From: Sphingobium yanoikuyae
Lineage (GTDB): Bacteria; Pseudomonadota; Alphaproteobacteria; Sphingomonadales; Sphingomonadaceae
NCBI RefSeq assembly: GCF_034424525.1
Contig: NZ_CP139980.1
Location: 1-64,000 of the forward strand
Length of the DNA: 64,000 nucleotides
Direction: 5' to 3'
This document shows, piece after piece, positions 8,409 through 18,380 of the stretch. The notes under the pieces were generated by a model. That model made no database searches. It was given only the letters and a program-made list of their open reading frames with translations, and was not told the origin of the DNA. The translations under genes and the position numbers were made by a program. How positions within the stretch are numbered: the first letter of the stretch is position 1; every line of letters begins with the position of its first letter.

Positions 8409-10340
8409 ATGCCGTCACCTCTGGTCGCGCTGGTCGCGTCGCTTATGCTGCTGTTGATCCCCGCTGCGGCGATGGCCGATACCCGCGATGTTCAAACTGC
8501 TTGGCGTCTGCTCGACTATATGGCGGTCGATTATGGCGGTGCGGTCGCCAACGGCGCGGTCATAAGCGCGTCCGAATACGCGGAGATGACGGAGTTCGCC
8601 GCTGGGGTGTCGACGCGCCTCCGCGCACTTCCCGCGACGCCTGAGCGGCAATCTCTAATCCAAAGCGCTTCGCAGCTCGAAGCCGTGATCGGCCGCAAGG
8701 GATCGTCCCGAGAGGTCGCGACACTCGCGCATGGCCTCGCCGCCGATCTGCTCAAGGCCTATCCGGTGCCGCTCGCTCCCGCCAAGGCACCCGACCCCGC
8801 CATGGGAACAAGGCTATACGTCCAAAGCTGCTCGTCCTGCCACGGCCTCACCGGCGACGGACATGGGCCTGACGCTGCCAGACTCGACCCGCCGCCGATC
8901 GCGTTCACCGACGCCGAACGGGCGCGCCAGCGCAGCGTGTTCGCGCTCTATCAGGTGATAAGCCAAGGCATCGACGGGACCGCGATGCAGAGCTTCGCCG
9001 ATCTGCCGAACGATCAACGCTGGGCGCTGGCGTTCCGCGCTGGCAGCTTCGCCCTGACCGACGCGCAAGCGGTCGAAGGCGAACGGCTGTGGAAGTCCCA
9101 GCCGAGCTTGCGGGCGCGGATCCCCGATTTGAAAACCCTGGTCGCGCTCACCCCCGCCGCGCTTGCGGGCAGCATCGGGCAGGCGAAAGCCGACGCGGTG
9201 CTCGCCTATCTGCGGCGCCACCCCGATCAGGTGATGCAACAAGCCCCGGGCTCGCTCGCGGTCGCTCGCTCCAAGCTTGCGCAAAGCCTCGCCGCGTTCC
9301 GGCGCGGCGACCGGCGCGGCGCAAAGGAACTGGCGCTGTCCGCCTATCTCGACGGGTTCGAGCCGATCGAACCGACGCTCTCGGCGCGCGACCCGACGCT
9401 CATGTCCAGGATCGAAGGCGCGATGGGAGAATATCGCGCCGCTGTGGAGAGCAGCACGTCGGCCGATGATGTGGCCGAACGAGTGGCAGTGCTGGGCGGC
9501 CTGTTCGATGATGCCGAGGCGGCGCTCGCGCCCGACGCCGCGACGCAGGCGTCCACCTTCTTGGGGGCCTTTACGATCCTGCTGCGTGAGGGGCTGGAAG
9601 CTCTTTTGATCGTGGTCGCCATGATCGCGTTCCTCCGCAAAGCGGAACGGCCAGAAGCCTTGCGCTATGTGCATGGCGGGTGGATCGGGGCGCTCATCGC
9701 GGGCGGGCTTACCTGGGCCGTCGCCACCTATGCGATCGGGATCAGCGGCGCGAGCCGGGAGCTGACCGAAGGGTTCGGCTCGCTGTTCGCCGCGATCGTG
9801 CTGCTCTCGGTCGGAATCTGGATGCACGGCAAGGCCCAAGCCGATCAGTGGCAACGCTATATCCGGGAGAAAATGTCACGGGCGCTATCGAGCGGGTCGG
9901 GATGGTTCCTGTTCGGGCTCGCATTCCTGGTGGTCTATCGGGAGGTCTTTGAAACGATCCTTTTCTACGCCGCGCTCTCGACACAGGGTAACACCGCGAT
10001 GCTGCTGGCCGGCGCCGGCGCAGCGATCAGCCTTCTCGCCGTCATCGCCTGGGCCATGCTCCGCTACAGCCGGACGCTGCCGATTACGCAGTTCTTCCGC
10101 TACAGCTCATGGCTGATGGCCGCTCTGACGGTCGTGCTGGCCGGTAAGGGAGTCGCTGCTCTCCAAGAGGCGGGGATCATCGACATAGCGCCGCTCGCCA
10201 GCGTGCCACGTATCTCGATGTTGGGCCTGTTCCCGACATTTCAGTCGGTGCTGGCACAACTCCTGATGCTTGCCGCGATCATGATCGGGTTCGCCTGGAA
10301 CCGCCGCGCCAAGCCGCGGACGGGCGGGCCGCTAGCCTAG
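8409..10340 (+). CDS. Cytochrome c-FTR1 fusion, high-affinity iron permease
   Basis: 643 residues from the ATG at 8409, which gives a clean signal peptide (LVALVASLMLLLIPAAAMA); a TTG at 8391 is also in frame. A single c-type heme motif CSSCH lies near residue 140 in the periplasmic half. The C-terminal half has seven hydrophobic helices with two REXXE-type iron motifs: LLREGLEALL (~392) and VYREVFETIL (~509). These define FTR1/EfeU permeases, in which oxidation by a partner protein feeds Fe(III) to the channel. Here the fused cytochrome could serve as electron acceptor. It stands between two DUF6118-tail remnants, suggesting a transferred module. Confidence 0.85.
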   Translation: MPSPLVALVASLMLLLIPAAAMADTRDVQTAWRLLDYMAVDYGGAVANGAVISASEYAEMTEFAAGVSTRLRALPATPERQSLIQSASQLEAVIGRKGSSREVATLAHGLAADLLKAYPVPLAPAKAPDPAMGTRLYVQSCSSCHGLTGDGHGPDAARLDPPPIAFTDAERARQRSVFALYQVISQGIDGTAMQSFADLPNDQRWALAFRAGSFALTDAQAVEGERLWKSQPSLRARIPDLKTLVALTPAALAGSIGQAKADAVLAYLRRHPDQVMQQAPGSLAVARSKLAQSLAAFRRGDRRGAKELALSAYLDGFEPIEPTLSARDPTLMSRIEGAMGEYRAAVESSTSADDVAERVAVLGGLFDDAEAALAPDAATQASTFLGAFTILLREGLEALLIVVAMIAFLRKAERPEALRYVHGGWIGALIAGGLTWAVATYAIGISGASRELTEGFGSLFAAIVLLSVGIWMHGKAQADQWQRYIREKMSRALSSGSGWFLFGLAFLVVYREVFETILFYAALSTQGNTAMLLAGAGAAISLLAVIAWAMLRYSRTLPITQFFRYSSWLMAALTVVLAGKGVAALQEAGIIDIAPLASVPRISMLGLFPTFQSVLAQLLMLAAIMIGFAWNRRAKPRTGGPLA

Positions 10341-10381
10341 CGGCAGGGCAGGTGACGCCCCTCTCTAAAGCGTTGCTGCCA

Positions 10382-10430
10382 ACCCTGACCGTGCATCGCA
10401 CCGTCTCACGCGCCTTGGCTCGCAATGTAA
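10382..10430 (-). pseudogene. Second DUF6118 3'-end remnant
   Basis: The minus strand encodes AKARETVRCTVRVGS, matching the RARATVRCTIKVAP ending of the intact DUF6118 protein. GTGCATCGCACC and CACGCGCC are shared at base level with 8163-8230 and 13715-13745. With the remnant at 8163 it flanks the iron permease gene. Confidence 0.5.
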
Positions 10431-10433
10431 CGG

Positions 10434-10460
10434 GAGGGCGGCGGGGAAAGCGCCGCCCTC
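10434..10460. terminator. Strong GC hairpin between convergent genes
   Basis: GAGGGCGGCG at 10434-10443 pairs exactly with CGCCGCCCTC at 10451-10460 over a 7-base loop. It lies 7 bases beyond the stop of the minus-strand copper-storage gene and 94 bases after the plus-strand permease. It could end both transcripts, although no T-run follows on either strand. Confidence 0.5.
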
Positions 10461-10467
10461 GGGCCAT

Positions 10468-10803
10468 TTACGCGGCCATCTTGTCGCAAGCCTCGGCGCA
10501 CTTGCGACACGCGGCGACGCAATCCTCCATGCCGTCCAGCCCTTCGCAGCTCGACGCGCACGCCCGGCAAATCTCGGCGCACTCGCGGCAGATATGCCGG
10601 TGATGCTCAGATTTCCGCGCCATGAAGTCGATCGCGACCGCGCAAATCTGCGCACAATCGGCCATGATCTTCATGTGCTGCGGCTCGGCATGTCGGCCTC
10701 CCGCCTCAAGGCAATGGTTCATCGCCATGTGGAGGCAGGTGACATGGCATTCGTGGCAGGCGTCCATGCACGCCTTCATCTCGGGATCGATCTGATGCAT
10801 CAT
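10468..10803 (-). CDS. Cytosolic four-helix-bundle copper-storage protein (Csp3-like, DUF326)
   Basis: 111 residues containing 16 cysteines in helical spacing (KACMDACHECHVTC, HICRECAEICRACASSC, CVAACRKCAEACD). This is the pattern of Csp proteins that line the core of a four-helix bundle with thiols and bind many Cu(I) ions. There is no signal peptide, so it should act in the cytoplasm, like Csp3. It has extra His residues near residue 65-72 (SEHHRHIC). A Tat-exported relative lies at 58360-58797. The gene is monocistronic. Confidence 0.88.
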   Translation of the reverse strand: MMHQIDPEMKACMDACHECHVTCLHMAMNHCLEAGGRHAEPQHMKIMADCAQICAVAIDFMARKSEHHRHICRECAEICRACASSCEGLDGMEDCVAACRKCAEACDKMAA

Positions 10804-10872
10804 TCATCTCCAGCTGAGCCCCCGCCCATTTGAAAATACGCGGCGCGCGCGCGTACCCCTTACCTCTCTCGA

Positions 10873-12186
10873 TCAAGCCAGCTTGCTGGAGATGGCTTTG
10901 ATCGCTTTAAGCCCCGATCCGAACCTGGCGATTGCCTCGCGGTTTCTCTCCAGCTCGCCGTAGGGAAGATACGATATGTCGAGATCGGCGACGCGGCTGA
11001 ACGCGGGACGCTGTAACTGCGCGCGGACATCCGCCTCGCGGGCGTCGGGTGCGACCAGAAACAGCCCTGCGGTCGCGTGGAGGGCGCTGCCGCTCAGCGC
11101 CAAGTCGAGCATGCGCACAATGCCCGAGTAGATCGACGTCGAATGCTCGACCTCGAACGCTGCCGCGACGTGATCGCCGCCGCGCTCAAGCCACAGCACG
11201 TCGATTAGACGGATGGAATCCGCCCCCTTCGAGGTTGCGATGGAGGCGGGCAGGTGCTCAAGGCACCCATGTCCCAACGGCGATCCATTGAAGGCACGGC
11301 TGCGGTCGTTCGATGCGATCCACACGTCATAGCCGAGCGCGAGTCCTAGATCGCGAAGCCATGCTTGGATTTCAGTATGGGTGCGCTCGTTCTCGCCTTC
11401 GCGTAGCGCCGCCTTGCTGAGCGTGCGCGCCTCCTCGCGCGCCGTCTCAAGCCGTTGTCCCCAACTTGCCAGCGCCTCGCCGCTAACATCGAGAGGAGGG
11501 GCCGGGTAGCGATCGAAGCCGATGTCGAACAGCAAGCCGCCAATCGCACCCAGGTCGTTCGATAGCAGGTCGCGGTGGCGATCGTTCAAGTCGAGTACAC
11601 CCGACCGCATCGCCAGAAAATGCTCCCAGCTCCCGAGCTTCACCTTCGAGCCGGTCAGCGCGTTGTAGCCTTTGACGATCGCGGTGTTGAAGGGCGGCAC
11701 CAGCGTCGGGTGAAGAAAATAGAGCAGGTTGGCGACCGCGGGCCCGAGCCCCTTGATCTTCAAGCGATCGATCGTGTGGATATGGCCAATAATTTCCTCG
11801 GCCGTGTCGCAACACGAACAGGCGTCGAGCAAGCGACCGAACGCCCGCTGGTTCTCCGGGTTTTCGTAGATATCGGGTATGCGGAGCTTCGGCTTCCAGA
11901 GAAAGGCATGGTCAGCGCCTTTGAAAATTTGACGCTGCTCGGCGACGGAATGAACGACCGTTTCGAGCGACGATCCCCGGTAGGCGACGCCGAACGTGCC
12001 GCGCTCGATCTCACCAACGACCTGGCCAATACCACGCCGGATCGAGCGGAAGTTTTTCAACCGTTCGTCCCACAGAAACCAGCTTCGGTAGGTTGCGCCA
12101 GGATCGTCACGCCAACGGGCAATAAGACGACGAACGAGGCCACCGTGATCCTCTCCGGTAGTAATTTGGTCGGGTTGCGTGGCCAT
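10873..12186 (-). CDS. Unassigned protein, possible PD-(D/E)XK-type nuclease
   Basis: 437 residues from the ATG at 12186; an upstream in-frame ATG at 12264 adds 26 Arg/Gly-rich residues and is less convincing. The N-terminal half has a helical region with IKGLGPAVANLLYFLHP and VPPFNTAIVKGYNAL. The C-terminal part contains IRLIDVLWL followed by VAAAFEVEHSTSIYSG. This D...ExE-like spacing in a strand-turn-strand setting recalls restriction-endonuclease cores. No methyltransferase lies beside it, so if it is a nuclease it is an orphan. GC content and codon use are like the neighbours. I do not recognise a named family; the nuclease idea is an inference from the FEVEHST motif. Confidence 0.5.
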   Translation of the reverse strand: MATQPDQITTGEDHGGLVRRLIARWRDDPGATYRSWFLWDERLKNFRSIRRGIGQVVGEIERGTFGVAYRGSSLETVVHSVAEQRQIFKGADHAFLWKPKLRIPDIYENPENQRAFGRLLDACSCCDTAEEIIGHIHTIDRLKIKGLGPAVANLLYFLHPTLVPPFNTAIVKGYNALTGSKVKLGSWEHFLAMRSGVLDLNDRHRDLLSNDLGAIGGLLFDIGFDRYPAPPLDVSGEALASWGQRLETAREEARTLSKAALREGENERTHTEIQAWLRDLGLALGYDVWIASNDRSRAFNGSPLGHGCLEHLPASIATSKGADSIRLIDVLWLERGGDHVAAAFEVEHSTSIYSGIVRMLDLALSGSALHATAGLFLVAPDAREADVRAQLQRPAFSRVADLDISYLPYGELERNREAIARFGSGLKAIKAISSKLA

Positions 12187-12495
12187 ATTGTCGGTGTGAT
12201 CCCCATTCGCTGAACCAAGACCTAAGCCCCTGGCCGGTGACCGTCGAGCTTCTTGATTCAGCATACCGGACCGCGAGGTTCCGCATCTGTTCAGTTTTTG
12301 GTATAACGTGACAACGGCGGGGATGCTCGGTTTGATGGTGAGCCGTGACCATCGTGCTTGCCATCCAAAGTTGGCTAAGGGCTATTTAGTACACGGTAGC
12401 CTCGACCATTTCGCGACCTGACGGTCAGTCGGCTGCTCCATATCGCATCAAGCGGTGATAGCCTAAAGCCGGACAGTCTATTTGGGAGATCATGA

Positions 12496-12966
12496 ATGAA
12501 CACCGGCGTGAAAACGATTATGCTCATGTCGATCGCCGTGCCTGTTGTGGCGTGGGCTCAGCCGGTCGCCCGCGATGCCGATACACGGGCCGTGGAGGCT
12601 GTGCTCTCACGGTACAAAAACGCGATCGAGAAGCTTGACGTCGCTGGAACCGAAAAACTGTTTACGATTGACGCGCGGGTCTTCGAGACAGGAAGCCCTG
12701 AAGGAACCTACGCCACCTACCTCGCCCATCATCTTGGTCCCGAGCTGCGGCAGTTCAAATCGTTCCGCTTCTCCGACTACAAGGTCGACGTCCGCTTCGA
12801 AGGGTCGGTTGCCCTTGCGACCGAGACCTACCGTTACCGAATCGAGCCAAGAACCGGCGAGGCCGCCGAAAGACTCGGCGTCGCCACAAGCGTGCTGAAA
12901 AAGGTGAACGGAGGATGGAAGATCGTGTCCATGCACAACAGCGCTCGGAAACCGAAGGGCAGCTGA
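12496..12966 (+). CDS. Exported NTF2-like (SnoaL/DUF4440-type) protein
   Basis: 156 residues behind a TGGGAG site. A signal peptide (IMLMSIAVPVVAWAQ) precedes an alpha+beta cone domain. Typical phrases are AVEAVLSRYKNAIEKLDVAGTEKLF, ATETYRYRIE and KKVNGGWKIVSMHNSARK, the last being the characteristic DUF4440/SnoaL-like C-terminal strand. Such domains bind small ligands or act as dimeric scaffolds; no catalytic residues can be assigned. There is no operon partner; flanking genes are on the opposite strand. Confidence 0.7.
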   Translation: MNTGVKTIMLMSIAVPVVAWAQPVARDADTRAVEAVLSRYKNAIEKLDVAGTEKLFTIDARVFETGSPEGTYATYLAHHLGPELRQFKSFRFSDYKVDVRFEGSVALATETYRYRIEPRTGEAAERLGVATSVLKKVNGGWKIVSMHNSARKPKGS

Positions 12967-13048
12967 CGGACGCAGGCGGGGGCTGGCGTGCGAACGTTTT
13001 TCGCAGCACCGGATTAGCGACAAGGCGATGTGCTTTCGGCAGATTGCG

Positions 13049-13501
13049 CTAGACCGGCATACTCATGATGTCCTTGTAGGCCGAAAGCACTTTATTACGA
13101 ACTTGCAACGTTGCCTCGAATGCGATCGAGGACTCCTGCCGCGCGAGCATTACCTTCGCAATGTCGGTTTCGTCCCCGCGTTCGTAGGCGACCGTCAAAG
13201 CACCAGCGCGCGCATTGATCGCGTTAATTTTTTGAAGCTGCGTCTGAAAAGTAGAGGCGAAGCCGCCTGGCTCCGCGTGTCCTGGCTGCGACACGCCCGC
13301 CGCTCCGCTCACCCCTGAGACGGAATTTGGGCTATCCACCGTTCCCAGCGCGGTGTTCATCGCTGCGTCAAAAGCCGCTCCTCTCGCAGCCGCGGAAACG
13401 GCGACAGAATTCGGGTTGCTCGCTATATTCCGAAGCGCCGCGTTCTTGTCGAGGACGGCGTTCCGCAGGGCCATAACGTCGTTGATGGAGATGCTGCTCA
13501 T
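13049..13501 (-). CDS. fliE: Orphan flagellar hook-basal body protein FliE
   Basis: 150 residues from MSSISINDVMALR; an upstream frame extension to 13552 looks spurious. The C-terminal third matches FliE closely (DIAKVMLARQESSIAFEATL, QVRNKVLSAYKDIMSMPV). FliE links the MS ring to the rod during flagellar assembly. The N-terminal part is longer than the usual ~100-residue FliE, with a Ser/Gly/Ala-rich stretch. No other flagellar gene is in the window, so it is either a stray copy or part of a dispersed set. It lies between plasmid and metal genes. Confidence 0.8.
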   Translation of the reverse strand: MSSISINDVMALRNAVLDKNAALRNIASNPNSVAVSAAARGAAFDAAMNTALGTVDSPNSVSGVSGAAGVSQPGHAEPGGFASTFQTQLQKINAINARAGALTVAYERGDETDIAKVMLARQESSIAFEATLQVRNKVLSAYKDIMSMPV

Positions 13502-13698
13502 ATTCACCCCGGTGCGACTTCTATCGCATCTGTATGATCGCACTGTAAGCATTAGAAGATGGTTAACGACGCTTAGTATTGATTGCCTGATCGTGAAGCC
13601 ATGCGCCGACCTCTAATTGGACCCGCCCAAGCGTGCCACGGTGAGGACCGGGCCGGATTGTCTATTGTCAATTGCTTGGCGGAATAGATACGCGGCCA

Positions 13699-14403
13699 CT
13701 ACGGGGCGACCTTAATTGTGCATCGCACTGTGGCACGCGCCCGATTCGCCGCTTTGCTGCAACCCTCGATCGTTTCACGATTGGCCGTCACGATCTTGTC
13801 GGCCGCGACGATCGCGCGGAACTGTGCGGCGTCGGCGCTCTGCATCATCCGCTGACCTGCCTCCCAACGGGGCATGTCAAGCGTCCGCGCCGCCATGCGC
13901 TCGGGCCATCGCCAGCTCGCCGGCGCGAGCTCGCGCGCGACGAGGCCCGGCACGATCGCCCATGCGAGGATGCCGGCCGCTACCCCGCCCAAGGCGAACC
14001 ATAGCTGCCGGTTTCTCTGGTCGGCGCGTGTCCATGCGGACCCGGCGATGGCGCGAAGCTCGGCCATGACGCGGGCCTTGTCCTCGCCCGCCTTGGCGAG
14101 CGCCGCCTGATCCTCGCGCCGGGCGGCGTTGCCCACCGCGGCGATCCGTTGCGCCATCTGCTCCGGCGTCATCGCCAGCGCCGGACTCCGCACGATCACG
14201 TCGTTGATGAGCGCGACGCGGGCGGCCGTGGCGTCCACGCCCTGCTGCATCCGCCCTAACGTCTCGGTGTAGTCGGGAACGTCGATCGCGCCGCGCTCGG
14301 CCGCCAGACCCTCCACGGCGCGGCGCAACAGCGCCAGCTCGCCACGCATGGCCTCGAACGCCTCGGCCGCGTCGGTTCCGCCCTGATCGTCCTCGTCCGT
14401 CAC
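13699..14403 (-). CDS. DUF6118 family membrane protein (plasmid transfer-associated)
   Basis: 234 residues, 9 bases downstream of traA on the same strand. The N-terminal half is helical and acidic (AAEAFEAMRGELALLRRAVEGL), probably coiled-coil. One membrane helix follows (LWFALGGVAAGILAWAIV), then an Arg-rich tail ending in ATVRCTIKVAP. In sphingomonad plasmids DUF6118 proteins commonly follow TraA, from remembered context. The function is unknown. Fragments of its 3' end recur at 8163-8320 and 10382-10430, which suggests this gene end is a recurrent breakpoint. Confidence 0.75.
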   Translation of the reverse strand: MTDEDDQGGTDAAEAFEAMRGELALLRRAVEGLAAERGAIDVPDYTETLGRMQQGVDATAARVALINDVIVRSPALAMTPEQMAQRIAAVGNAARREDQAALAKAGEDKARVMAELRAIAGSAWTRADQRNRQLWFALGGVAAGILAWAIVPGLVARELAPASWRWPERMAARTLDMPRWEAGQRMMQSADAAQFRAIVAADKIVTANRETIEGCSKAANRARATVRCTIKVAP

Positions 14404-14412
14404 CCGTCCCCC

Positions 14413-16525
14413 TTACCGGCTCATGCCACGATCGCGGTCGCGGCCTTGTCCGACCGACTGCGCCAGCTCCTGCCCGATCGACCGGCCCCGCTCCATGTTC
14501 AACGCCAGCTCGGGCGCGTGCCGCTTCAAGGCGGATTCGAGCTGCGGGTCGCGATGCAACCCGCCCGCGATGCTCTCCATGCGCTTGCCGAGCTTCTCCG
14601 CGCCCGCGCGGTCGCCGGCGCGCTCCATACTGGCCCGCGCCGCCTTCATGTCCTGCCACTGCTCCACGAAGCGCCCCGCACGCTTCTCCGGGTCGATACG
14701 GACCTGGCGCTCTACCTCCATCGCCTTCGCCGCGCCGCCCGTGTTCCCTTCGGCCGCGGCGCGTGCGAGCTGGGGGTCGCGCTCGATCGCGCTGGCGAGG
14801 TCGCGCGCGCCATTCGGTCGCACCTGGTCGAGCGCGTCGCCCGCCTTCGCCAGCGCCTGTTCCTGGTGCGCCAGCACCGGCAACCCCTTCTCCCGCATCC
14901 GGCCTATATCGGCCGCGGCGCGCCCATAGCGTTCGATCGCACGGGCCTGCGAGGGCGCCAGCGGCCGATCGGCCGCGATGCGCTCCGGCGACGTCGTTTT
15001 TTCCGACGTCGGTTTCGGCCGGAACCCGGCGAACATGCCCCTGGCCTTGTCGCGCACCTTCTCCGCCACCTGACGCGCGAGTTCCGGGAACCGGATCTCG
15101 CGCCGATCGGCGAACGCACGGGCCTGGTCCTGCTCGGGCCGCGCATAGTCGCCGGCCATGTCCTTGCCCCGGTCGCGCGACATGGCGCGGACGAGCTGGC
15201 GCTGGTCGGCGAAGTCGTCGCGCCCGTAATGGAGCTGCACGTCATCACGATGCCGCGACATGCCGACATAGGCGCTGTGGCGGTCCATGCCGGGGGTGGC
15301 GAGGACGTGGGCGTGATCGACGGTCACGCCCTGCGCCTTATGGAAAGTGGCGGCGTAGCCGTGATCGACCGCGGCATAGTCCTTTGCGTCGAACGCGACC
15401 CGCGCGCCGCTGTCGAGCCGAACCTTCATCCCCTCGGCCGATACCTGCTCGATCGTGCCAAGCGTGCCGTTCTTCACCCCTAGCGACCGCTCGTTCCGCA
15501 GGAACATCAGGCGGTCGCCGCGCGCGAACGCGCGCGTCCCCCGGTCGGCGCTGAACGTCACGTCGTCGCCAAGGTCGCCGGTCGCGCGAAGTCGGCCGCG
15601 CGCTTCCTCGTTCAGCTCGCGGACCTCGGCGTTGGTGTGGGTGAGGATGATGCGGGATTTGCCCGGTTCGGCCTGGCGCTGCCGATCCCAGCCATCGACC
15701 AGCTCGCCCCGCGCCTGCTCGCGCGTGTCGGCCGCGTGGACCATGCCCTTGCCGTCATAGGCGTGGATCGCCTCGCCGGTGCGCCCGGTCGCCAGCGCGC
15801 GGGTGGCGTCGCGCTGCCAATCCTCGCGCTGCCGGCGAATCTCGGTGATCTCGGCCGCGCCGTGCCGCTCGGTGACGCTGCGGAACGCCGCGCCCGCCTC
15901 GATCGCCTGTAACTGCTCGGGGTCGCCGATCATCACGACCTTGGCCCCGGCGTCACGCGCCTGGCTCAACACCCGCTCCATCTGGCGCGAGCCGATCATG
16001 CCCGCCTCGTCCACCACCAGCACGTCACGCGGGCCTAGCTGCTCGCGCCCCTGCCCCCATGCGTGCTCAAGGCTGGCGAGGGTGCGGGACTGGATGCCGG
16101 ACCCGCCCTCAAGGTTCTCGGCCGCGATCCCCGACAAGGCCGCACCGCGCACCTGGTAGCCCTGCCGCTCCCAAGCCTCGCGCGCGACGCCCAACATCGC
16201 GGATTTGCCGCTGCCGGCGTAGCCGACGACCGACGCCAGCCCCTTGCGGCCGGTGATATGGTCGAGGGCGTCGCGCTGCTCGGCCGACAAGACGAGCCCC
16301 CTGCCCTGGGCCGCGCCGATCGCGGCGTCACGCTGGCGATCGGCGATGCCGTGACCGTCGCGCGCCGCCAGCGCGCCGGCGCTGCGCTCGAGCCGGGCCT
16401 CCACCGCGATCATGTCGCGCGACGTGAACCGCTCCTGGTCGCGTCCGTCCTTCCCCAACGCGACCAGCTCGGGGCTGGCGCGCACCGCGGTCATCACCTG
16501 GTCGAACTGCTCCTTGCCGTCGCTG
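14413..16525 (-). pseudogene. traA: Ti-type conjugative relaxase TraA, 5' part removed at an IS3 insertion
   Basis: The remaining ~700 codons encode the helicase half of TraA. The Walker A motif is GYAGSGKSAML, Walker B is DVLVVDEAGMIGS, and later helicase motifs include GDPEQLQAIEAG and YAATFHKAQGVTVDHAHV. A long charged C-terminal tail follows. The MobA/MobL relaxase domain with its catalytic Tyr and His triad is absent. Coding sequence for the N-terminus should continue past 16525 but is replaced by the IS3 inverted repeat. Beyond the IS the sequence is not TraA, so the 5' end is deleted, not just interrupted. Self-transfer through this protein is very unlikely. Confidence 0.85.
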
Positions 16526-16552
16526 TGAACCGCGCCGGGTTTGCCGGAGGCC
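16526..16552 (+). repeat. IS3 left inverted repeat
   Basis: This 27-base end matches the reverse complement of 17820-17846 with one mismatch (a C/T difference in the TTTGYCGGAGGCC part). Confidence 0.85.
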
Positions 16553-16564
16553 GTTGGATGTGAG

Positions 16565-17796
<1,232 letters not shown>

Positions 17797-17819
17797 AGCC
17801 CCTTCCTCTCAGGAGTTGG

Positions 17820-17846
17820 GGCCTCCGACAAACCCGGCGCGGTTCA
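17820..17846 (-). repeat. IS3 right inverted repeat
   Basis: Reverse complement of the left end at 16526-16552 with one mismatch. It lies 24 bases upstream of the orfA start on the minus strand. Confidence 0.85.
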
Positions 17847-17880
17847 CCGGCAGGCGCAAGGCATTCCATTAGCAGGGCTC

Positions 17881-17970
17881 TTAGCGTTCGCTCCAGTCAG
17901 CGATGAGTTCGATAACTCTGCACTGCAACGATTCACCGCCGGCGCAGCAAGTGACGACGGTTCTCAGCTC
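17881..17970 (-). pseudogene. C-terminal scrap of a MerR-like metal regulator
   Basis: The minus strand reads ELRTVVTCCAGG then QCRVIELIADWSER and stops. This resembles the metal-binding C-terminus of Zn/Cd-type MerR proteins (ELR...C...C-x-I-x). No DNA-binding part remains; upstream is the operator at 17995. The match is short, so the call is tentative. Confidence 0.35.
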
Positions 17971-17994
17971 GCAAAAAATTCTTCGAAACCCCTA

Positions 17995-18025
17995 TTGACC
18001 TTCCCACGATGGGAAGCCGCATCTT
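17995..18025 (+). promoter_or_regulatory. CueR-type operator/promoter 1
   Basis: -35 TTGACC, a central dyad CTTCCCACGATGGGAAG, then -10 CATCTT after a 19-base spacer. The overlong spacer with a dyad inside it is the hallmark of MerR-activated promoters. It is 33 bases upstream of the gene at 18059 and matches six more copies in this window. Confidence 0.8.
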
Positions 18026-18058
18026 TCGATCTGTGAGATAGGAAGAAGGGTTTCGAGC

Positions 18059-18322
18059 ATGACGACGCAGACCTCCACCGCGCTCGTTCCGGTCGCCGAT
18101 GCGAAGGCATCGGAGACGAGGCAGGGCTGCTGTGAGACGGGCCAGAAGGGCGGCCGCATGAAGTGGCTGATGTTCGCGGCAGTGGCCTTGCTCGTGCTCG
18201 GCTTGGTCACAGGCTCAGCGGTGTTCGGCTTCGCGGCGATCGCGCCGCTTCTCTATGCGCTTCCCTGCCTCGCCATGTGCGGCATGTGCCTCTTCAAGCA
18301 CGGCGGAACCGCGAAGAGCTAA
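18059..18322 (+). CDS. Small Cys-containing inner-membrane protein
   Basis: 87 residues, first gene behind CueR-type operator 1. The N-terminal cytoplasmic part has adjacent cysteines (RQGCCETG). Two hydrophobic helices follow (MFAAVALLVLGLVTGSAVFG; IAPLLYALPCLAMCGMCLF), the second with a CLAMCGMC cluster. This layout suggests metal handling across or at the membrane, like MerF/MerC-type mini-transporters, but I do not recognise a named family. The three following genes are exported metal-binding proteins in the same direction. Confidence 0.6.
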   Translation: MTTQTSTALVPVADAKASETRQGCCETGQKGGRMKWLMFAAVALLVLGLVTGSAVFGFAAIAPLLYALPCLAMCGMCLFKHGGTAKS

Positions 18323-18380
18323 GCCAGGGCGCGGAACGCGAACTTAGGCTGACCACACCTTCAGGAAAGGAACACTGACC

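Noticed and set aside
10840..10862. GCGCGCGCGCG alternating tract as a functional Z-DNA site
   Set aside because: Short alternating GC runs are expected in DNA this GC-rich; nothing else supports a role.
14446..15483. 345-residue plus-strand frame in traA
   Set aside because: Antisense shadow of the helicase region; low complexity and no family motif.
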